Notes under the pieces: generated by a model
What the model was told of the DNA's origin: nothing
Seen by the model: the letters and a program-made list of their open reading frames with translations, nothing else
The model's database searches: none
Translations under genes and position numbers: made by a program
Shown here: one piece after another, positions 42,730 through 51,367 of the stretch
How positions within the stretch are numbered: the first letter of the stretch is position 1
How the letters are laid out: every line of letters starts with the position of its first letter
NCBI GenBank assembly: GCA_963741755.1
Contig: CAVUJG010000007.1
Location: forward strand, 124,001 to 188,000
DNA length: 64,000 bases
Source: Sva-07 sp963741755
GTDB taxonomy: Bacteria; Actinomycetota; Acidimicrobiia; Acidimicrobiales; Ilumatobacteraceae
Direction: 5' to 3'

Positions 42730-44841
42730 GTGGACGTCGTTCCTTATCTCGCAGCAGTGTCGGCCATCGCCGCACTCGTGCTCGCGTTCTACTACTACAA
42801 GTCCGTCGAGAAGGAATCGCCCGGCAACGAGCGCATGGTCTTCTTGATGACCGAGATCCAGAACGGTGCGAAGGCCTTCTTGAAGAAGGAGTACCAGTGG
42901 GTCTCCGTCTTCGTCGTCGCGATGATGATCCTGCTGGCGGTCGTGATCAATCCGCTCGCCTCGGTCACCTACCTCCTCGGCGCAGTGCTCTCCGCGACCG
43001 CCGGCTACGCCGGCATGACGGTCGCGACCATGGCGAACGCTCGCACGACCGAGGCCGCCAAGTCCGGTCCTGCAGCGGCGTTGCCGGTCGCGTTCCGCGG
43101 CGGCGCCGTCATGGGCTTCTCGGTGGCGGGTCTGGCGCTGCTCGGATTGATGATGACCTACCTCGTGTTCGTCGTGTGGATGGAGGTCGACGAGGCCTTC
43201 GAGATCTTCACCGCCTACGGCCTCGGCGCATCGTCGATCGCGCTCTTCGCTCGCGTTGGCGGCGGCATCTACACCAAGGCCGCGGACGTCGGCGCCGACC
43301 TCGTGGGCAAGGTCGAGGCCGGCATCCCCGAGGACGACCCCCGCAACCCGGCGACCATCGCCGACAACGTGGGTGACAACGTCGGCGACGTCGCCGGCAT
43401 GGGCGCCGACCTGTTCGAGTCGTACGCCGGCTCGATCATCGCTCCGATCTCGCTGACCGCGTTCGCTCTCGCCCTGACCGCCGATCAGGCCGGCGAAACT
43501 GGCGTGATCAGCCTCCTCGTCTTCCCGATGGCGATCGCCTTCGTCGGCATGATCGCCTCGATCATCGGGTCGTTCTTCGTCAAGGGTGGCAATTCCACCG
43601 ACTCGCACGCCCTGTCCCGGGCGCTCCACATGGGCACGAACGTCGCCATGGTGATCACCGCGCTCGGTACGGTCGGCATGGCCTACTGGTTGTTCTCCGG
43701 CGACGACTTCGACGCCCCGATCGGTCTGGCGATCTCCGTGATCGGCGGCTTGATCGTCGGCTGGGCACTCGGCAAGTGCGCCGAGTACTACACCTCCGAC
43801 GGGTTCGCGCCGGTCAAGAAGATCGCTCGCCAGTCCGAGACCGGCCCCGCAACGACGATCCTCGCCGGTATCAGCGCCGGCATGGTGTCGGTCGCCGCAT
43901 CGGTGGCGCTGATCCTGATCGGCGTCGGCGTCGCCTACTGGGGTGGCCAGCTCGCCTTCAACCCGGACGCCTTCGGCGGACTCGGTGAGGAGTTCGGCGG
44001 TATCTACGGCATCGCCGTCGCCGCCATCGGCATGCTCGCGACCACCGGCGTGGTCGTGTCCGTCGACGCGTACGGTCCCATCGCCGACAACGCGGGCGGC
44101 ATCGCCGAGATGGCCGAACTCGACCCGTCGGTCCGCCAGGTGACCGACGCGCTCGACTCGCTCGGCAACACGACCGCCGCCATTGCCAAGGGCTTCGCCG
44201 TCGGCTCGGCGGCACTGACGGCGCTGGCGCTGTTCAAGAGCTTCGAGTTCGCGATCTTCGATGCCGACCCAACAGCGGCACTGGACCTCAACATCGGCAA
44301 GGTCGAAGTGTTCATCGGCCTGTTCATCGGTGCGGCACTGCCGTTCCTTTTCGCCGCGTTGACCATCGACGCCGTCGGTCGTGCCGCACAGAAGATGATC
44401 GAGGAAGTGCGCCGCCAGTTCCGCGAGATCCCCGGCCTTCGCGAAGGTCTGCCCGGCGTGGTGCCCGACTCGGCACGCTGTGTTGCGATCTCCACCGAGG
44501 CGTCGCTGCGCGAGATGATCGCACCGGGCGCTCTCGCGGTGGTGGTTCCGCTGGTCGTCGGGTTCATCAGCGTCGATGCGCTCGGCGGACTGCTCGCCGG
44601 TGCGCTCGTGACGGGCTTCGCGCTCGCCATCTTCATGGCCAACTCGGGTGGCGCGTGGGACAACGCCAAGAAGTACATCGAGGCCGGCGCGCACGGCGGC
44701 AAGGGCGGCGACCCGCACAAGGCAGCCGTCGTCGGCGACACCGTGGGCGACCCGTTCAAGGACACCTCCGGCCCGTCGATGAACATCCTCATCAAGGTGA
44801 TGACGATCGTCAGCCTGGTGTTCGCCACCGCCTTCGTCTGA
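42730..44841 (+). CDS. hppA: Membrane-bound ion-translocating pyrophosphatase
   Basis: A 703-residue membrane pyrophosphatase with about 16 helices that couples pyrophosphate hydrolysis to H+ (or Na+) export. Substrate motifs are KAADVGADLVGKVEAGIPED (about 195-214), DNVGDNVGDVAGMGADLFE and the C-terminal DTVGDPFKDTSGPSMNI. The K+ discriminator reads GNTTAA (A483), the form of K+-dependent enzymes, where K+-independent ones have Lys. The GTG at 42730 is chosen because AGGAGG lies 10 nt upstream. TAACCT at 42641-42646 is a candidate -10, giving a leader of about 75 nt. Confidence 0.95.
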   Translation: MDVVPYLAAVSAIAALVLAFYYYKSVEKESPGNERMVFLMTEIQNGAKAFLKKEYQWVSVFVVAMMILLAVVINPLASVTYLLGAVLSATAGYAGMTVATMANARTTEAAKSGPAAALPVAFRGGAVMGFSVAGLALLGLMMTYLVFVVWMEVDEAFEIFTAYGLGASSIALFARVGGGIYTKAADVGADLVGKVEAGIPEDDPRNPATIADNVGDNVGDVAGMGADLFESYAGSIIAPISLTAFALALTADQAGETGVISLLVFPMAIAFVGMIASIIGSFFVKGGNSTDSHALSRALHMGTNVAMVITALGTVGMAYWLFSGDDFDAPIGLAISVIGGLIVGWALGKCAEYYTSDGFAPVKKIARQSETGPATTILAGISAGMVSVAASVALILIGVGVAYWGGQLAFNPDAFGGLGEEFGGIYGIAVAAIGMLATTGVVVSVDAYGPIADNAGGIAEMAELDPSVRQVTDALDSLGNTTAAIAKGFAVGSAALTALALFKSFEFAIFDADPTAALDLNIGKVEVFIGLFIGAALPFLFAALTIDAVGRAAQKMIEEVRRQFREIPGLREGLPGVVPDSARCVAISTEASLREMIAPGALAVVVPLVVGFISVDALGGLLAGALVTGFALAIFMANSGGAWDNAKKYIEAGAHGGKGGDPHKAAVVGDTVGDPFKDTSGPSMNILIKVMTIVSLVFATAFV

Positions 44842-44856
44842 TCGCAAGGCGCGTCT

Positions 44857-44916
44857 CAAGCCGAAATTCGGAGCGCCCATCGCGCTGGCGCGATGTCACT
44901 CCGGAATTTCGGCTTG
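44857..44916. repeat. Family B hairpin repeat (single copy)
   Basis: Arms CAAGCCGAAATTCGGAG and CTCCGGAATTTCGGCTTG (one-base bulge) enclose an inner CGCGC-TGG-CGCG hairpin. It sits between the convergent hppA and DUF3097 stop codons and should terminate both. Its longer arms make it the best conserved family B copy. Confidence 0.85.
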
Positions 44917-44933
44917 CGAGCGCGAACGTGGGA

Positions 44934-45734
44934 CTATTCGGCGACGAAGTCGATCAGTTGCTCGACGGCGCCGACCAGTTCGGGACGGAGGTCGGCAAAC
45001 GTGTTGACCCGGTTGCGCAGCTTCGGCCAGAAGCCGTCGAACGGCACTCCGAGCGCCGCGCACATCCCCTCCTTCCACGGTCGATCACTCTTCGGCACGT
45101 CCGGCCACTCGTCGAGGCCGAGCACCTTCGGGCGGATACCGGCCCACACGTCGACGAACGGATGCCCCGTGATGAGTACGTTCGGGTCGCGCACGGTCTG
45201 CGCGATCCGAGTCTCCTTCGAACCGGGTACGAGGTGATCGAGCAACACACCGAGTCGCCGTTGCGATGACGGGCCGAACTCGACGACGGCAGCGGCGAGA
45301 TCGTCGGCACCGTGCAGTGGCTCGACGACGATGCCGAGCTCGCGCAGATCGTCGCCCCAGACGTGTTCGAGCAGTTCGGCGTCATGTTTGCCCTCGACCC
45401 AGATGCGACTGGCCGCCGCGACGCGGGCCCGCCCATCGCCGGCGACCGAGCCCGATGCGGTGATGCGCTGCGTTGCAGCCTTTGCGGTCGCGGGGCGCAC
45501 CAGCGTGACGGGCCGCCCCTCGATCAGGAAGCCACCGGGCTTCCAGGTGAAGTGGCGGACGTAGTCGTTGCGGTCCTGCAGGGTGACCCCTTCGGCACTC
45601 CAGCGCACGACATCGCCACAGAAATGCGAGGCGCGGTCCTCGACCAGCATGCCCATTTCGACCGTCACGTCGGGATAGGTCGGGCCGCGTTTGGACGCTG
45701 CGAAGTCGTCGAGAATGTCGCCGGTGTACGCCAC
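44934..45734 (-). CDS. DUF3097 family protein
   Basis: A 266-residue protein of unknown function, a family confined largely to actinobacteria. Family blocks are VEDRASHFCGDVV, RIWVEGKHDAELLEHVWGDD (primase/Toprim-like GKHD), GVLLDHLVPGSKETRI, LITGHPFVDVWAGIRP and RPWKEGMCAALG. The GKHDAELL and LDHLV segments suggest a Toprim-like fold. The GTG at 45734 (VAYTGDILDD) is the best start; the region between it and the SDR gene is 46 bp, divergent. Confidence 0.83.
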   Translation of the reverse strand: MAYTGDILDDFAASKRGPTYPDVTVEMGMLVEDRASHFCGDVVRWSAEGVTLQDRNDYVRHFTWKPGGFLIEGRPVTLVRPATAKAATQRITASGSVAGDGRARVAAASRIWVEGKHDAELLEHVWGDDLRELGIVVEPLHGADDLAAAVVEFGPSSQRRLGVLLDHLVPGSKETRIAQTVRDPNVLITGHPFVDVWAGIRPKVLGLDEWPDVPKSDRPWKEGMCAALGVPFDGFWPKLRNRVNTFADLRPELVGAVEQLIDFVAE

Positions 45735-45780
45735 GTTCCCAGTGAAGCAGTCGACGAGGTCGCTGTGCGAGCATGCTCCG

Positions 45781-46677
45781 ATGCAGAGCTTCGAAGGAAA
45801 GATCGCCGTTGTCACCGGAGGCGCCAGCGGAATGGGACGCGAACTCGTCCTGCAGTTGGCGGCCGAGGGGTGCCACGTCGCAATGTGCGACATGTCGGTC
45901 GAGGAGATGGCCGAGACCAAGCGCCTCGCGCTCGAGGTTGCGCCGTCTGGAACGGTGATCACCACCCATCTGTGCGACGTGTCCGACGAGTCGTCGGTGC
46001 TGGCCTTCCGCGACGCGGTCGTCGCTGCGCACGACACCGACCACATCAACCTGCTGTTCAACAACGCAGGCATCGGCGGTGGTGGCTCCGTGATCACCGA
46101 CGAGCGTGCGATCTGGGATCGCACGTTCGCGGTGTGCTGGGGTGGGGTGTACTTCGGCGTGCGCGCGTTCATGGCGCTGCTGATCGCATCCGACGAGGGC
46201 CACATCATCAACACCTCGAGCGTCAACGGGTTCTGGGCGAGCATCGGCCCCGACCGTCCGCACACGGCGTACTCGGCGGCGAAGTTCGCCGTGAAGGGGT
46301 TCAGCGAGGCGCTGATCACCGATCTGCGGGTCAACGCACCGCACGTCAAGGTGTCAGTCGTGATGCCCGGCCACATCGGCACCTCGATCGTCGAGAACTC
46401 GCTGCGCCACGGCGGCCACGAGGTCGACATGGAAGCCGCCGAGATGGTCAAGCTCATGTCCGACATGTTCCGCGACCAGGCACCGATGTCGGCTGCCGAG
46501 GCCAGCACGGAAATCCTCGATGGGGTCCGCAATGGTCGGTGGCGAATCCTGGTCGGCGACGACGCCCGCAAACTCGACGAAGCGGTGCGGGCCAATCCTG
46601 AGATCGCCTACGAGTCGCTCACCCTCGGCGACCTCACCTCGGGCAACGCCGGCACCCCGTTCTCCCCGGACGCCTGA
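45781..46677 (+). CDS. Short-chain dehydrogenase/reductase
   Basis: A 298-residue classical SDR that oxidises or reduces an unidentified alcohol or ketone with NAD(P). The cofactor loop is TGGASGMGREL (about 12-22), the structural NNAG is in LLFNNAGIGGGG, and the catalytic Ser and YXXXK are in NTSSVNGFW and YSAAKFAVKG. An acidic residue after strand 2 (CDMSVEEM) suggests NAD preference. The insertion and C-terminal tail (about 200-298) are longer than average. A 6-bp hairpin follows the stop. Confidence 0.87.
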   Translation: MQSFEGKIAVVTGGASGMGRELVLQLAAEGCHVAMCDMSVEEMAETKRLALEVAPSGTVITTHLCDVSDESSVLAFRDAVVAAHDTDHINLLFNNAGIGGGGSVITDERAIWDRTFAVCWGGVYFGVRAFMALLIASDEGHIINTSSVNGFWASIGPDRPHTAYSAAKFAVKGFSEALITDLRVNAPHVKVSVVMPGHIGTSIVENSLRHGGHEVDMEAAEMVKLMSDMFRDQAPMSAAEASTEILDGVRNGRWRILVGDDARKLDEAVRANPEIAYESLTLGDLTSGNAGTPFSPDA

Positions 46678-46684
46678 ATTCCAC

Positions 46685-46701
46685 CAGGGGTCGAACCCCT
46701 G
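46685..46701 (+). terminator. Hairpin after the SDR gene
   Basis: CAGGGG and CCCCTG arms close a TCGAA loop 8 nt after the SDR stop. It slightly resembles a tRNA T-arm, but the loop is two bases short and no other tRNA parts exist nearby. Confidence 0.45.
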
Positions 46702-46753
46702 CTGCAATTGCCGCTCGATGGAACCGGTCGGCGTCGGTCGGCGTCGAAGGTCC

Positions 46754-47785
46754 ATGGGGAGATACAACACAGCATTCACTGGGGTCACCTTGATGGTTCT
46801 CGTCGGGCTGGGGGTCTCGGCATGTGGCAGCGACGACGATTCGGGATCGGAGTCACAGTTCACGCCGGCGATCGAGACCGACGCGCCGACCGTCGGCGAG
46901 GCAGCGCCGGGACGCTCCGGGGCAACCGAGCAGACCGAGTCCGCCGGCGATGCGGCCGCCCTCGAGCAAGCGCCGGGAACGCCGCTGCCCACCGGTCAGG
47001 CGCTCGCCACGACCGCCGGGGTGGTCGTGGCCACACCGGACATCCGGACCGCCGTCGCCGACACGCTCGCGGCCGTGCAACGCAACGGTGCGAGCGTCTT
47101 CACCGCCGACGTGAACATCGGTGACGAACTCGACGACGGCAGCGTCGACGGGTCGGGCTACTTCGTCGTCAAGGTGCCGCCTGCCGACCTCGAGCCGCTG
47201 ATCACCGACCTCGGTGCGACGGTTGGTCGGCTCTCGGGGCGTACCCAGGACACGACCGATGTCTTCGATCAACTCGTCGACCTCGACATCCGCATCGGTG
47301 TCGAGCGCGATGTCATCGCCCGCTTCCAGAACCTGCTCGTCGACGCGACCGAGTTCCAGGACATCGTCGAGATCGAGCGGGTGATCAGCGAACGGACGAT
47401 CGCACTCGAGCAGCTGCTGGCGAGTCAGCGCAACCTCGACAACCGGGTCGACCGCTCGACGCTGACGATCCAACTGCAGTACGAGGCGCCCGTCGCAGAG
47501 GTCGTGGCCACCGAGGACGACTCGATCGAGGGAATCGGCGATGCGTGGCGTGCAGGGTGGGACGTCTTCGTCGGTGCGTTGTTCGCGATCGGCTTCGTGC
47601 TCGCCGTCGCGGCACCGTTCCTCGGCACCGCCGCCGTCGTGCTCGCCGTGGTGTGGCTGGTAGCCCGTCGCGGTCGACGCGGTGGGCGCGACGACCGGCC
47701 GACGGTCGAGGCGCCGGCAGCGGAGCGTCCCGCCGATGCGGTCACGCCTGACGGCCAGCTCGCCGGGCCCAGCCCTCAGGGGTGA
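46754..47785 (+). CDS. DUF4349 lipoprotein
   Basis: A 343-residue membrane lipoprotein. A signal peptide (TAFTGVTLMVLVGLGVSAC) ends in a lipobox, followed by an Ala/Glu/Thr-rich linker. The DUF4349 domain (about 95-245) shows ADVNIGDELDDG, YFVVKVPPADLEPLI and IERVISERTIALEQLLASQR (coiled coil). A single C-terminal membrane helix (about 270-300) and a basic tail follow. Function is unknown. The start at 46754 is chosen over an ATG at 46718 because it begins directly with the signal peptide. It overlaps the antiparallel downstream gene by 44 nt. Confidence 0.82.
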   Translation: MGRYNTAFTGVTLMVLVGLGVSACGSDDDSGSESQFTPAIETDAPTVGEAAPGRSGATEQTESAGDAAALEQAPGTPLPTGQALATTAGVVVATPDIRTAVADTLAAVQRNGASVFTADVNIGDELDDGSVDGSGYFVVKVPPADLEPLITDLGATVGRLSGRTQDTTDVFDQLVDLDIRIGVERDVIARFQNLLVDATEFQDIVEIERVISERTIALEQLLASQRNLDNRVDRSTLTIQLQYEAPVAEVVATEDDSIEGIGDAWRAGWDVFVGALFAIGFVLAVAAPFLGTAAVVLAVVWLVARRGRRGGRDDRPTVEAPAAERPADAVTPDGQLAGPSPQG

Positions 47786-48455
47786 GCACGAGGTCGCTGA
47801 CGCTGCCGTCGGGGAACGAGAACGGCGCCCGCACACCGGCGTGGGCGCGTACCTCCGGCAGCGCCAGCGGCCCGAACCCCGTGCTGCCGGGAGCGGCGTC
47901 AGTGGTCCAGCGGTGCCATCGATGGGCGGGAATCTCCGCGAACTCCAGGCGTGGCTCGCCGAGGATCTCGATGGCGCCGTGCACCACACCGACCTGCTCG
48001 TAGCCGACATCGACTGCGGCCCGGTCACCGGCGGGTTCCAGCGGGCTGGGCGGCCCGGTCGCGTACCACTCGAGGTCGAACGCGATCGGGGTGGGATCGC
48101 CGTAGGCCAGCCCGAGCGCTTCGTCGGCGTCGTCGATTGCCGAGGCATACGTCTCGTTGCCGACCGACCACTGCGCCATCGGATCGTCGCAGGTGTGTTC
48201 CGCCCAGAGCGCCTCACCCTTGACGATGAACGGGTCCGCTCGAACGGGCACCGAGAAGTCGGTGATGTGCAACAGCGGGCGGCCCGGTCGCGCCAACGCC
48301 GACCAGTACCACGCCGTTCGACCGACGATCCGATGCCCGGAGATCAACCCCATCGTCCCATCGGCCATCCACGCGGCGAAGACCCATTCCTCGATCGGCG
48401 CGTCGACGTGTCGGCCTTCGTCGTTCCGGTCGAGATGGTCGCGGTCACCGGGCAC
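47742..48455 (-). CDS. Protein of unknown function
   Basis: A 237-residue soluble protein I do not recognise. Visible blocks are APIEEWVFAAWMADGTMGLI, GRTAWYWSALARPGRPLLHI, FIVKGEALWAEHTCDDPM, IAFDLEWYATG and YEQVGVVHGAIEILGEPRLE. It resembles beta-barrel, lipocalin-like sequences in its alternating strands but has no diagnostic motif. The GTG at 48455 is preferred to an ATG at 48476: TAGTCT (48463-48468, minus) ends 7 nt before it. It is divergent from the SCP2 gene, whose ATG is 19 bp away. Confidence 0.65.
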   Translation of the reverse strand: MPGDRDHLDRNDEGRHVDAPIEEWVFAAWMADGTMGLISGHRIVGRTAWYWSALARPGRPLLHITDFSVPVRADPFIVKGEALWAEHTCDDPMAQWSVGNETYASAIDDADEALGLAYGDPTPIAFDLEWYATGPPSPLEPAGDRAAVDVGYEQVGVVHGAIEILGEPRLEFAEIPAHRWHRWTTDAAPGSTGFGPLALPEVRAHAGVRAPFSFPDGSVSDLVLTPEGWARRAGRQA

Positions 48456-48462
48456 ATCAGGC

Positions 48463-48468
48463 AGACTA
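48463..48468 (-). promoter_or_regulatory. -10 element (TAGTCT) setting the 48455 start
   Basis: It ends 7 nt before the GTG at 48455. The longer start at 48476 would place the hexamer inside the coding sequence and overlap the divergent SCP2 ATG at 48475. Confidence 0.5.
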
Positions 48469-48474
48469 CGGACC

Positions 48475-48867
48475 ATGATCCGCTACCTCAGTCTCGACTG
48501 GATCACCGAACTCACCACGGAGGTTGGCGCAAGCGACCGCATGCGCGAGATCGCCGAGACGCACCGCATCGGCGTCACACAGGTGGTGAGCGACGGCCCC
48601 GAAGGCGACGTGATCTATCACCTCAGCGTCGGCGATGGGCAGGCGTCGTTCGGGGCTGGACCAGCCGAGCCCGAGGACGTGAAGATGGAACAGGACTGGG
48701 ACACCGCGGTCGCGGTGGCGACCGGCGAACTCAACGCGCAAGAGGCGTTCATCGGCGGTCGGATTCGTCTCTACGGCGACCAGCAGAAGCTGCTCGACTC
48801 GCAGCCGGTGTTCGGAGCGCTCGACGCCGTCTTCGCCACGATCCGCGAGCGCACGACCTACGAGTGA
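48475..48867 (+). CDS. SCP2 sterol-binding domain protein
   Basis: A 130-residue lipid-binding domain. It reads MIRYLSLDWITELTTEVGAS and has the SCP2 core DVIYHLSVGDGQASFGAG, DTAVAVATGELNAQEAFIGG and RLYGDQQKLLDSQP. It probably carries lipids or acyl chains in the cytoplasm. It is followed 13 nt later by the DNA glycosylase gene on the same strand. No other domain is attached. Confidence 0.83.
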   Translation: MIRYLSLDWITELTTEVGASDRMREIAETHRIGVTQVVSDGPEGDVIYHLSVGDGQASFGAGPAEPEDVKMEQDWDTAVAVATGELNAQEAFIGGRIRLYGDQQKLLDSQPVFGALDAVFATIRERTTYE

Positions 48868-48880
48868 CAGCCAGCTCGCC

Positions 48881-49747
48881 ATGCCCGAGATGCCGGAGAT
48901 CCAGGCGCACGCCGAACGCTTGACCGAGCAGTTCGCCGGACGGACGCTCACGGGATTCACGCCGTTCAACTTCACGGCGTTGAAGACGGCAGTACCCGCA
49001 CCGTCGGAGGCCTTCGGTCTTCCGCTCCTGGACGTCGGGCGTCGAGGCAAGTACCTGCTGTTGCGGTTCGAGCCGATCACGTTCGTCGTGCACCTGATGC
49101 AGGGCGGCCGCCTCGTCCCCGACGACAAGCGGTCGGTGAAGCCCCGGGGCGGTCAGGCTCGCTTCACCTTCGAGCCGATCGAACGCGACGATGGATCGAT
49201 CGACGAGACGGCGCTGCTGCTCACCGAGCAGGGCAAGGAGCGGCGGGCCGGCGTCTGGTGCGCGCCCACCACAACGGCGCTCACTTCACCGCCGCTCGAC
49301 AAGCTCGGCCCCGAGGCGGCCGGGATCGAGGCCGAGCAACTCGCCGCACTGTTCGCAGCGAACTCGATGCGCGTCCACGGCTTCCTGCGCGATCAACGAA
49401 TGGTCGCCGGCATCGGACGACGCCTGGCCAACGAGATCTGCCATCGGGCGCGCGTCTCGCCGTTTGCGAACACCCGCAAGCTCGCAGCGGCGGGAGCGGC
49501 CGACGTGGCGGCTGCGATCAACTCGTGCATCGCAGAAGGTCTCGCCGCCGAACGGAGCCGAGGCGACATGAGTTCGTCGAAGGAACGGCCGAGCGCCATG
49601 CACAGCCGAACCGGCGATCCGTGCCCCGACTGCGGCGACGTCGTGCGCGCCGTCGAGTACTCCGGCTACACGGTGAACTACTGCTCGACGTGCCAGACCG
49701 GTGGCAAGGTGCTCGCCGACAACACGACCAGCAAATTCCTGAAATAG
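48881..49747 (+). CDS. Fpg/Nei-family DNA glycosylase
   Basis: A 288-residue bifunctional glycosylase/lyase that removes oxidised bases. The N-terminal catalytic Pro-Glu of the family is in MPEMPEIQAHAERL (Pro2, Glu3 after Met removal). The helix-two-turn-helix region has MRVHGFLRDQRMVAGIGRRLANE (cited as MVAGIGRRLANE), and the C-terminal zinc finger is CPDCGDVV and YCSTCQTGGKVLADNT. A second ATG at 48890 (MPEIQ) would also supply Pro-Glu. Substrate (8-oxoG versus pyrimidines) is undecided. Part of a plus-strand run with SCP2 and the nucleoside phosphorylase. Confidence 0.88.
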   Translation: MPEMPEIQAHAERLTEQFAGRTLTGFTPFNFTALKTAVPAPSEAFGLPLLDVGRRGKYLLLRFEPITFVVHLMQGGRLVPDDKRSVKPRGGQARFTFEPIERDDGSIDETALLLTEQGKERRAGVWCAPTTTALTSPPLDKLGPEAAGIEAEQLAALFAANSMRVHGFLRDQRMVAGIGRRLANEICHRARVSPFANTRKLAAAGAADVAAAINSCIAEGLAAERSRGDMSSSKERPSAMHSRTGDPCPDCGDVVRAVEYSGYTVNYCSTCQTGGKVLADNTTSKFLK

Positions 49748-49758
49748 CCCGCGGCGAA

Positions 49759-49764
49759 TACGCT
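49759..49764 (+). promoter_or_regulatory. -10 element (TACGCT) for purine nucleoside phosphorylase
   Basis: TACGCT ends 6 nt before the ATG at 49771, inside the 23-bp gap after the glycosylase stop. Confidence 0.45.
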
Positions 49765-49770
49765 CGGCGC

Positions 49771-50487
49771 ATGCCGATTCATCTGCGAGCCGAGCCCGGT
49801 GACTACGCCCCCAACGTGTTGTGTCCCGGCGATCCCCTTCGGGCCAAGTACATCGCCGAGACCTTCTTCGACGAAGGCTTCCGACAGGTCAACGCCGAAC
49901 GAGGGATGCTCGGCTACACCGGCACCTTCGAGGGTGAGCCGATCAGCGTGCAGTCGACGGGCATGGGCTGCCCGAGCGCCGGGATCGTGTTCGAGGAACT
50001 GATCATGCTCGGCGCGACGCGCCTCGTCCGCGTCGGAACCTGCGGCGGGCTCGGCGACGGCATGGCGATGGGGGACACCGTGGTCGGCCTCGCCGCATCG
50101 AGCGACGACCAGACTCCGTTCCGCTACGCCGCGATGGAGGGCTACGCGCCGAGCGCCACGTTCGCCCTGGTCGAGACTGCGGCTCGGCTGAGCCGGGAGA
50201 GCTCGGCCGGTGCCGTGCACGTCGGACCCGTCGTCACGTCCGGGATCTTCTACGACCCCGACCCCACCACGTTCGCTCGTTGGAAGCGCCTCGGCCACAT
50301 CGGCGTCGAGATGGAGGCAGCGATGCTGTACACGATCGCGGCGGTCAAGGGCATCGAATCGCTGGCGATCATGACCGTCAGCGACCTGCTCGGCGAGAGC
50401 GGCGACACGGTTCGCATCAGCGACGCCGAACTGAAGGCGGGCGTCGACCAGATGATGCGCATTTCCTGCGCCGTCGCCGTGTCATGA
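49771..50487 (+). CDS. deoD: Purine-nucleoside phosphorylase (DeoD type)
   Basis: A 238-residue hexameric-type enzyme that phosphorolyses purine nucleosides to base and ribose 1-phosphate. Family blocks are VLCPGDPLRAKYIAETFFDE (16-35), YTGTFEGEPISVQSTGMGCP, RVGTCGGLGDGMAMGDTVVG, VEMEAAMLYTIAAVKGI and MTVSDLLGESG with the catalytic Asp. It salvages purines alongside the purH route further along. A strong palindromic terminator follows. Confidence 0.92.
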   Translation: MPIHLRAEPGDYAPNVLCPGDPLRAKYIAETFFDEGFRQVNAERGMLGYTGTFEGEPISVQSTGMGCPSAGIVFEELIMLGATRLVRVGTCGGLGDGMAMGDTVVGLAASSDDQTPFRYAAMEGYAPSATFALVETAARLSRESSAGAVHVGPVVTSGIFYDPDPTTFARWKRLGHIGVEMEAAMLYTIAAVKGIESLAIMTVSDLLGESGDTVRISDAELKAGVDQMMRISCAVAVS

Positions 50488-50490
50488 TTC

Positions 50491-50516
50491 GTTCCCTCGG
50501 CGATCGCCGAGGGAAC
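50491..50516 (+). terminator. Palindromic terminator after deoD
   Basis: A perfect 26-nt palindrome with arms GTTCCCTCGGCGA and TCGCCGAGGGAAC starts 3 nt after the deoD stop. No T run follows. Confidence 0.65.
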
Positions 50517-50545
50517 CAACTTCGCTTCAGGAGCGTCGAATCGAC

Positions 50546-51328
50546 ATGACCCCTCGCACCACCATTGCACTGCTGGCGCTGGCCGGCCTGGCCGTTGCCG
50601 CCTGCGGCAGCGACGACGACGGCAGCGCCGACTCGGCCAACGTACCAACCGCCGACGAACTCTCCGGTCTGAGGTTCGCCTCCAGCGACGTGACCGGCTA
50701 CGACCTCGTCGACGGAACCGAGATCACGATGGCGTTCGACGACGACGCCGTCAGCGTCAACGCCGGATGCAACACGTTGAACGGTGGCTACGAGATCACC
50801 GACGGCGAATTCGTCGCCGGACAGTTCGCGATGACGATGATGGCATGCGACGAGCCGCTGATGGCTCAGGACACGTGGTTGAGCGAGTTCCTGTCGGCAT
50901 CGCCGGCCATCAGCCTCGACGGGTCGACGCTCAGCCTCACCGGCGACGACACCACGATCACCCTCGACGAGGTCGAGCCCGCAGGACTCGTCGGCACCAC
51001 GTGGGTCGTCTCGGGCACCGTCGCCAACGAGGCGGTGACCGTGAGCGCCGTCGACTCGGAGGCATCGATGACGATCACCGACGACCAGGCGCAGATCGAC
51101 ACCGGCTGCAACACCGGATCGTCGACCGTGGAGATCACCGACACCACGATCACGTTCGGTCCGATCGCCCTGACGAGGATGGCCTGCGACGAGGAGCTCA
51201 CTCGGCTCGAGAACAGCGTCCTGGCGGTCCTGCAGGGCGAGGTGACCTACGAGATCGACGGCGACAAGTTGTCGCTGCGTTCGGGCGAGGGCGCCGACGA
51301 GGTCGGTTTGGAATTCACAGCCAGCTGA
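50546..51328 (+). CDS. Lipoprotein with two META (HslJ-like) domains
   Basis: A 260-residue exported lipoprotein. The signal peptide IALLALAGLAVAAC ends in a lipobox. Two META domains follow: the first (about 38-140) carries NAGCNTLNGGYEITDGEFV and MTMMACDEPLM, the second (about 148-255) DTGCNTGSSTVEITDTTITF and LTRMACDEELTRLE. META proteins act in heat or envelope stress in E. coli (HslJ) but the ligand here is unknown. AGGAG lies 12 nt before the ATG. The downstream gap is 39 bp. Confidence 0.85.
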   Translation: MTPRTTIALLALAGLAVAACGSDDDGSADSANVPTADELSGLRFASSDVTGYDLVDGTEITMAFDDDAVSVNAGCNTLNGGYEITDGEFVAGQFAMTMMACDEPLMAQDTWLSEFLSASPAISLDGSTLSLTGDDTTITLDEVEPAGLVGTTWVVSGTVANEAVTVSAVDSEASMTITDDQAQIDTGCNTGSSTVEITDTTITFGPIALTRMACDEELTRLENSVLAVLQGEVTYEIDGDKLSLRSGEGADEVGLEFTAS

Positions 51329-51367
51329 CGCAACGCTGCGTTGTCGCAGACGCCGCCATCGACGACC

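Noticed and set aside
46685..46701. tRNA remnant or attachment site at a T-arm-like hairpin
   Set aside because: The loop has five bases instead of seven, no acceptor, D or anticodon arms exist nearby, and no integrase gene is present.
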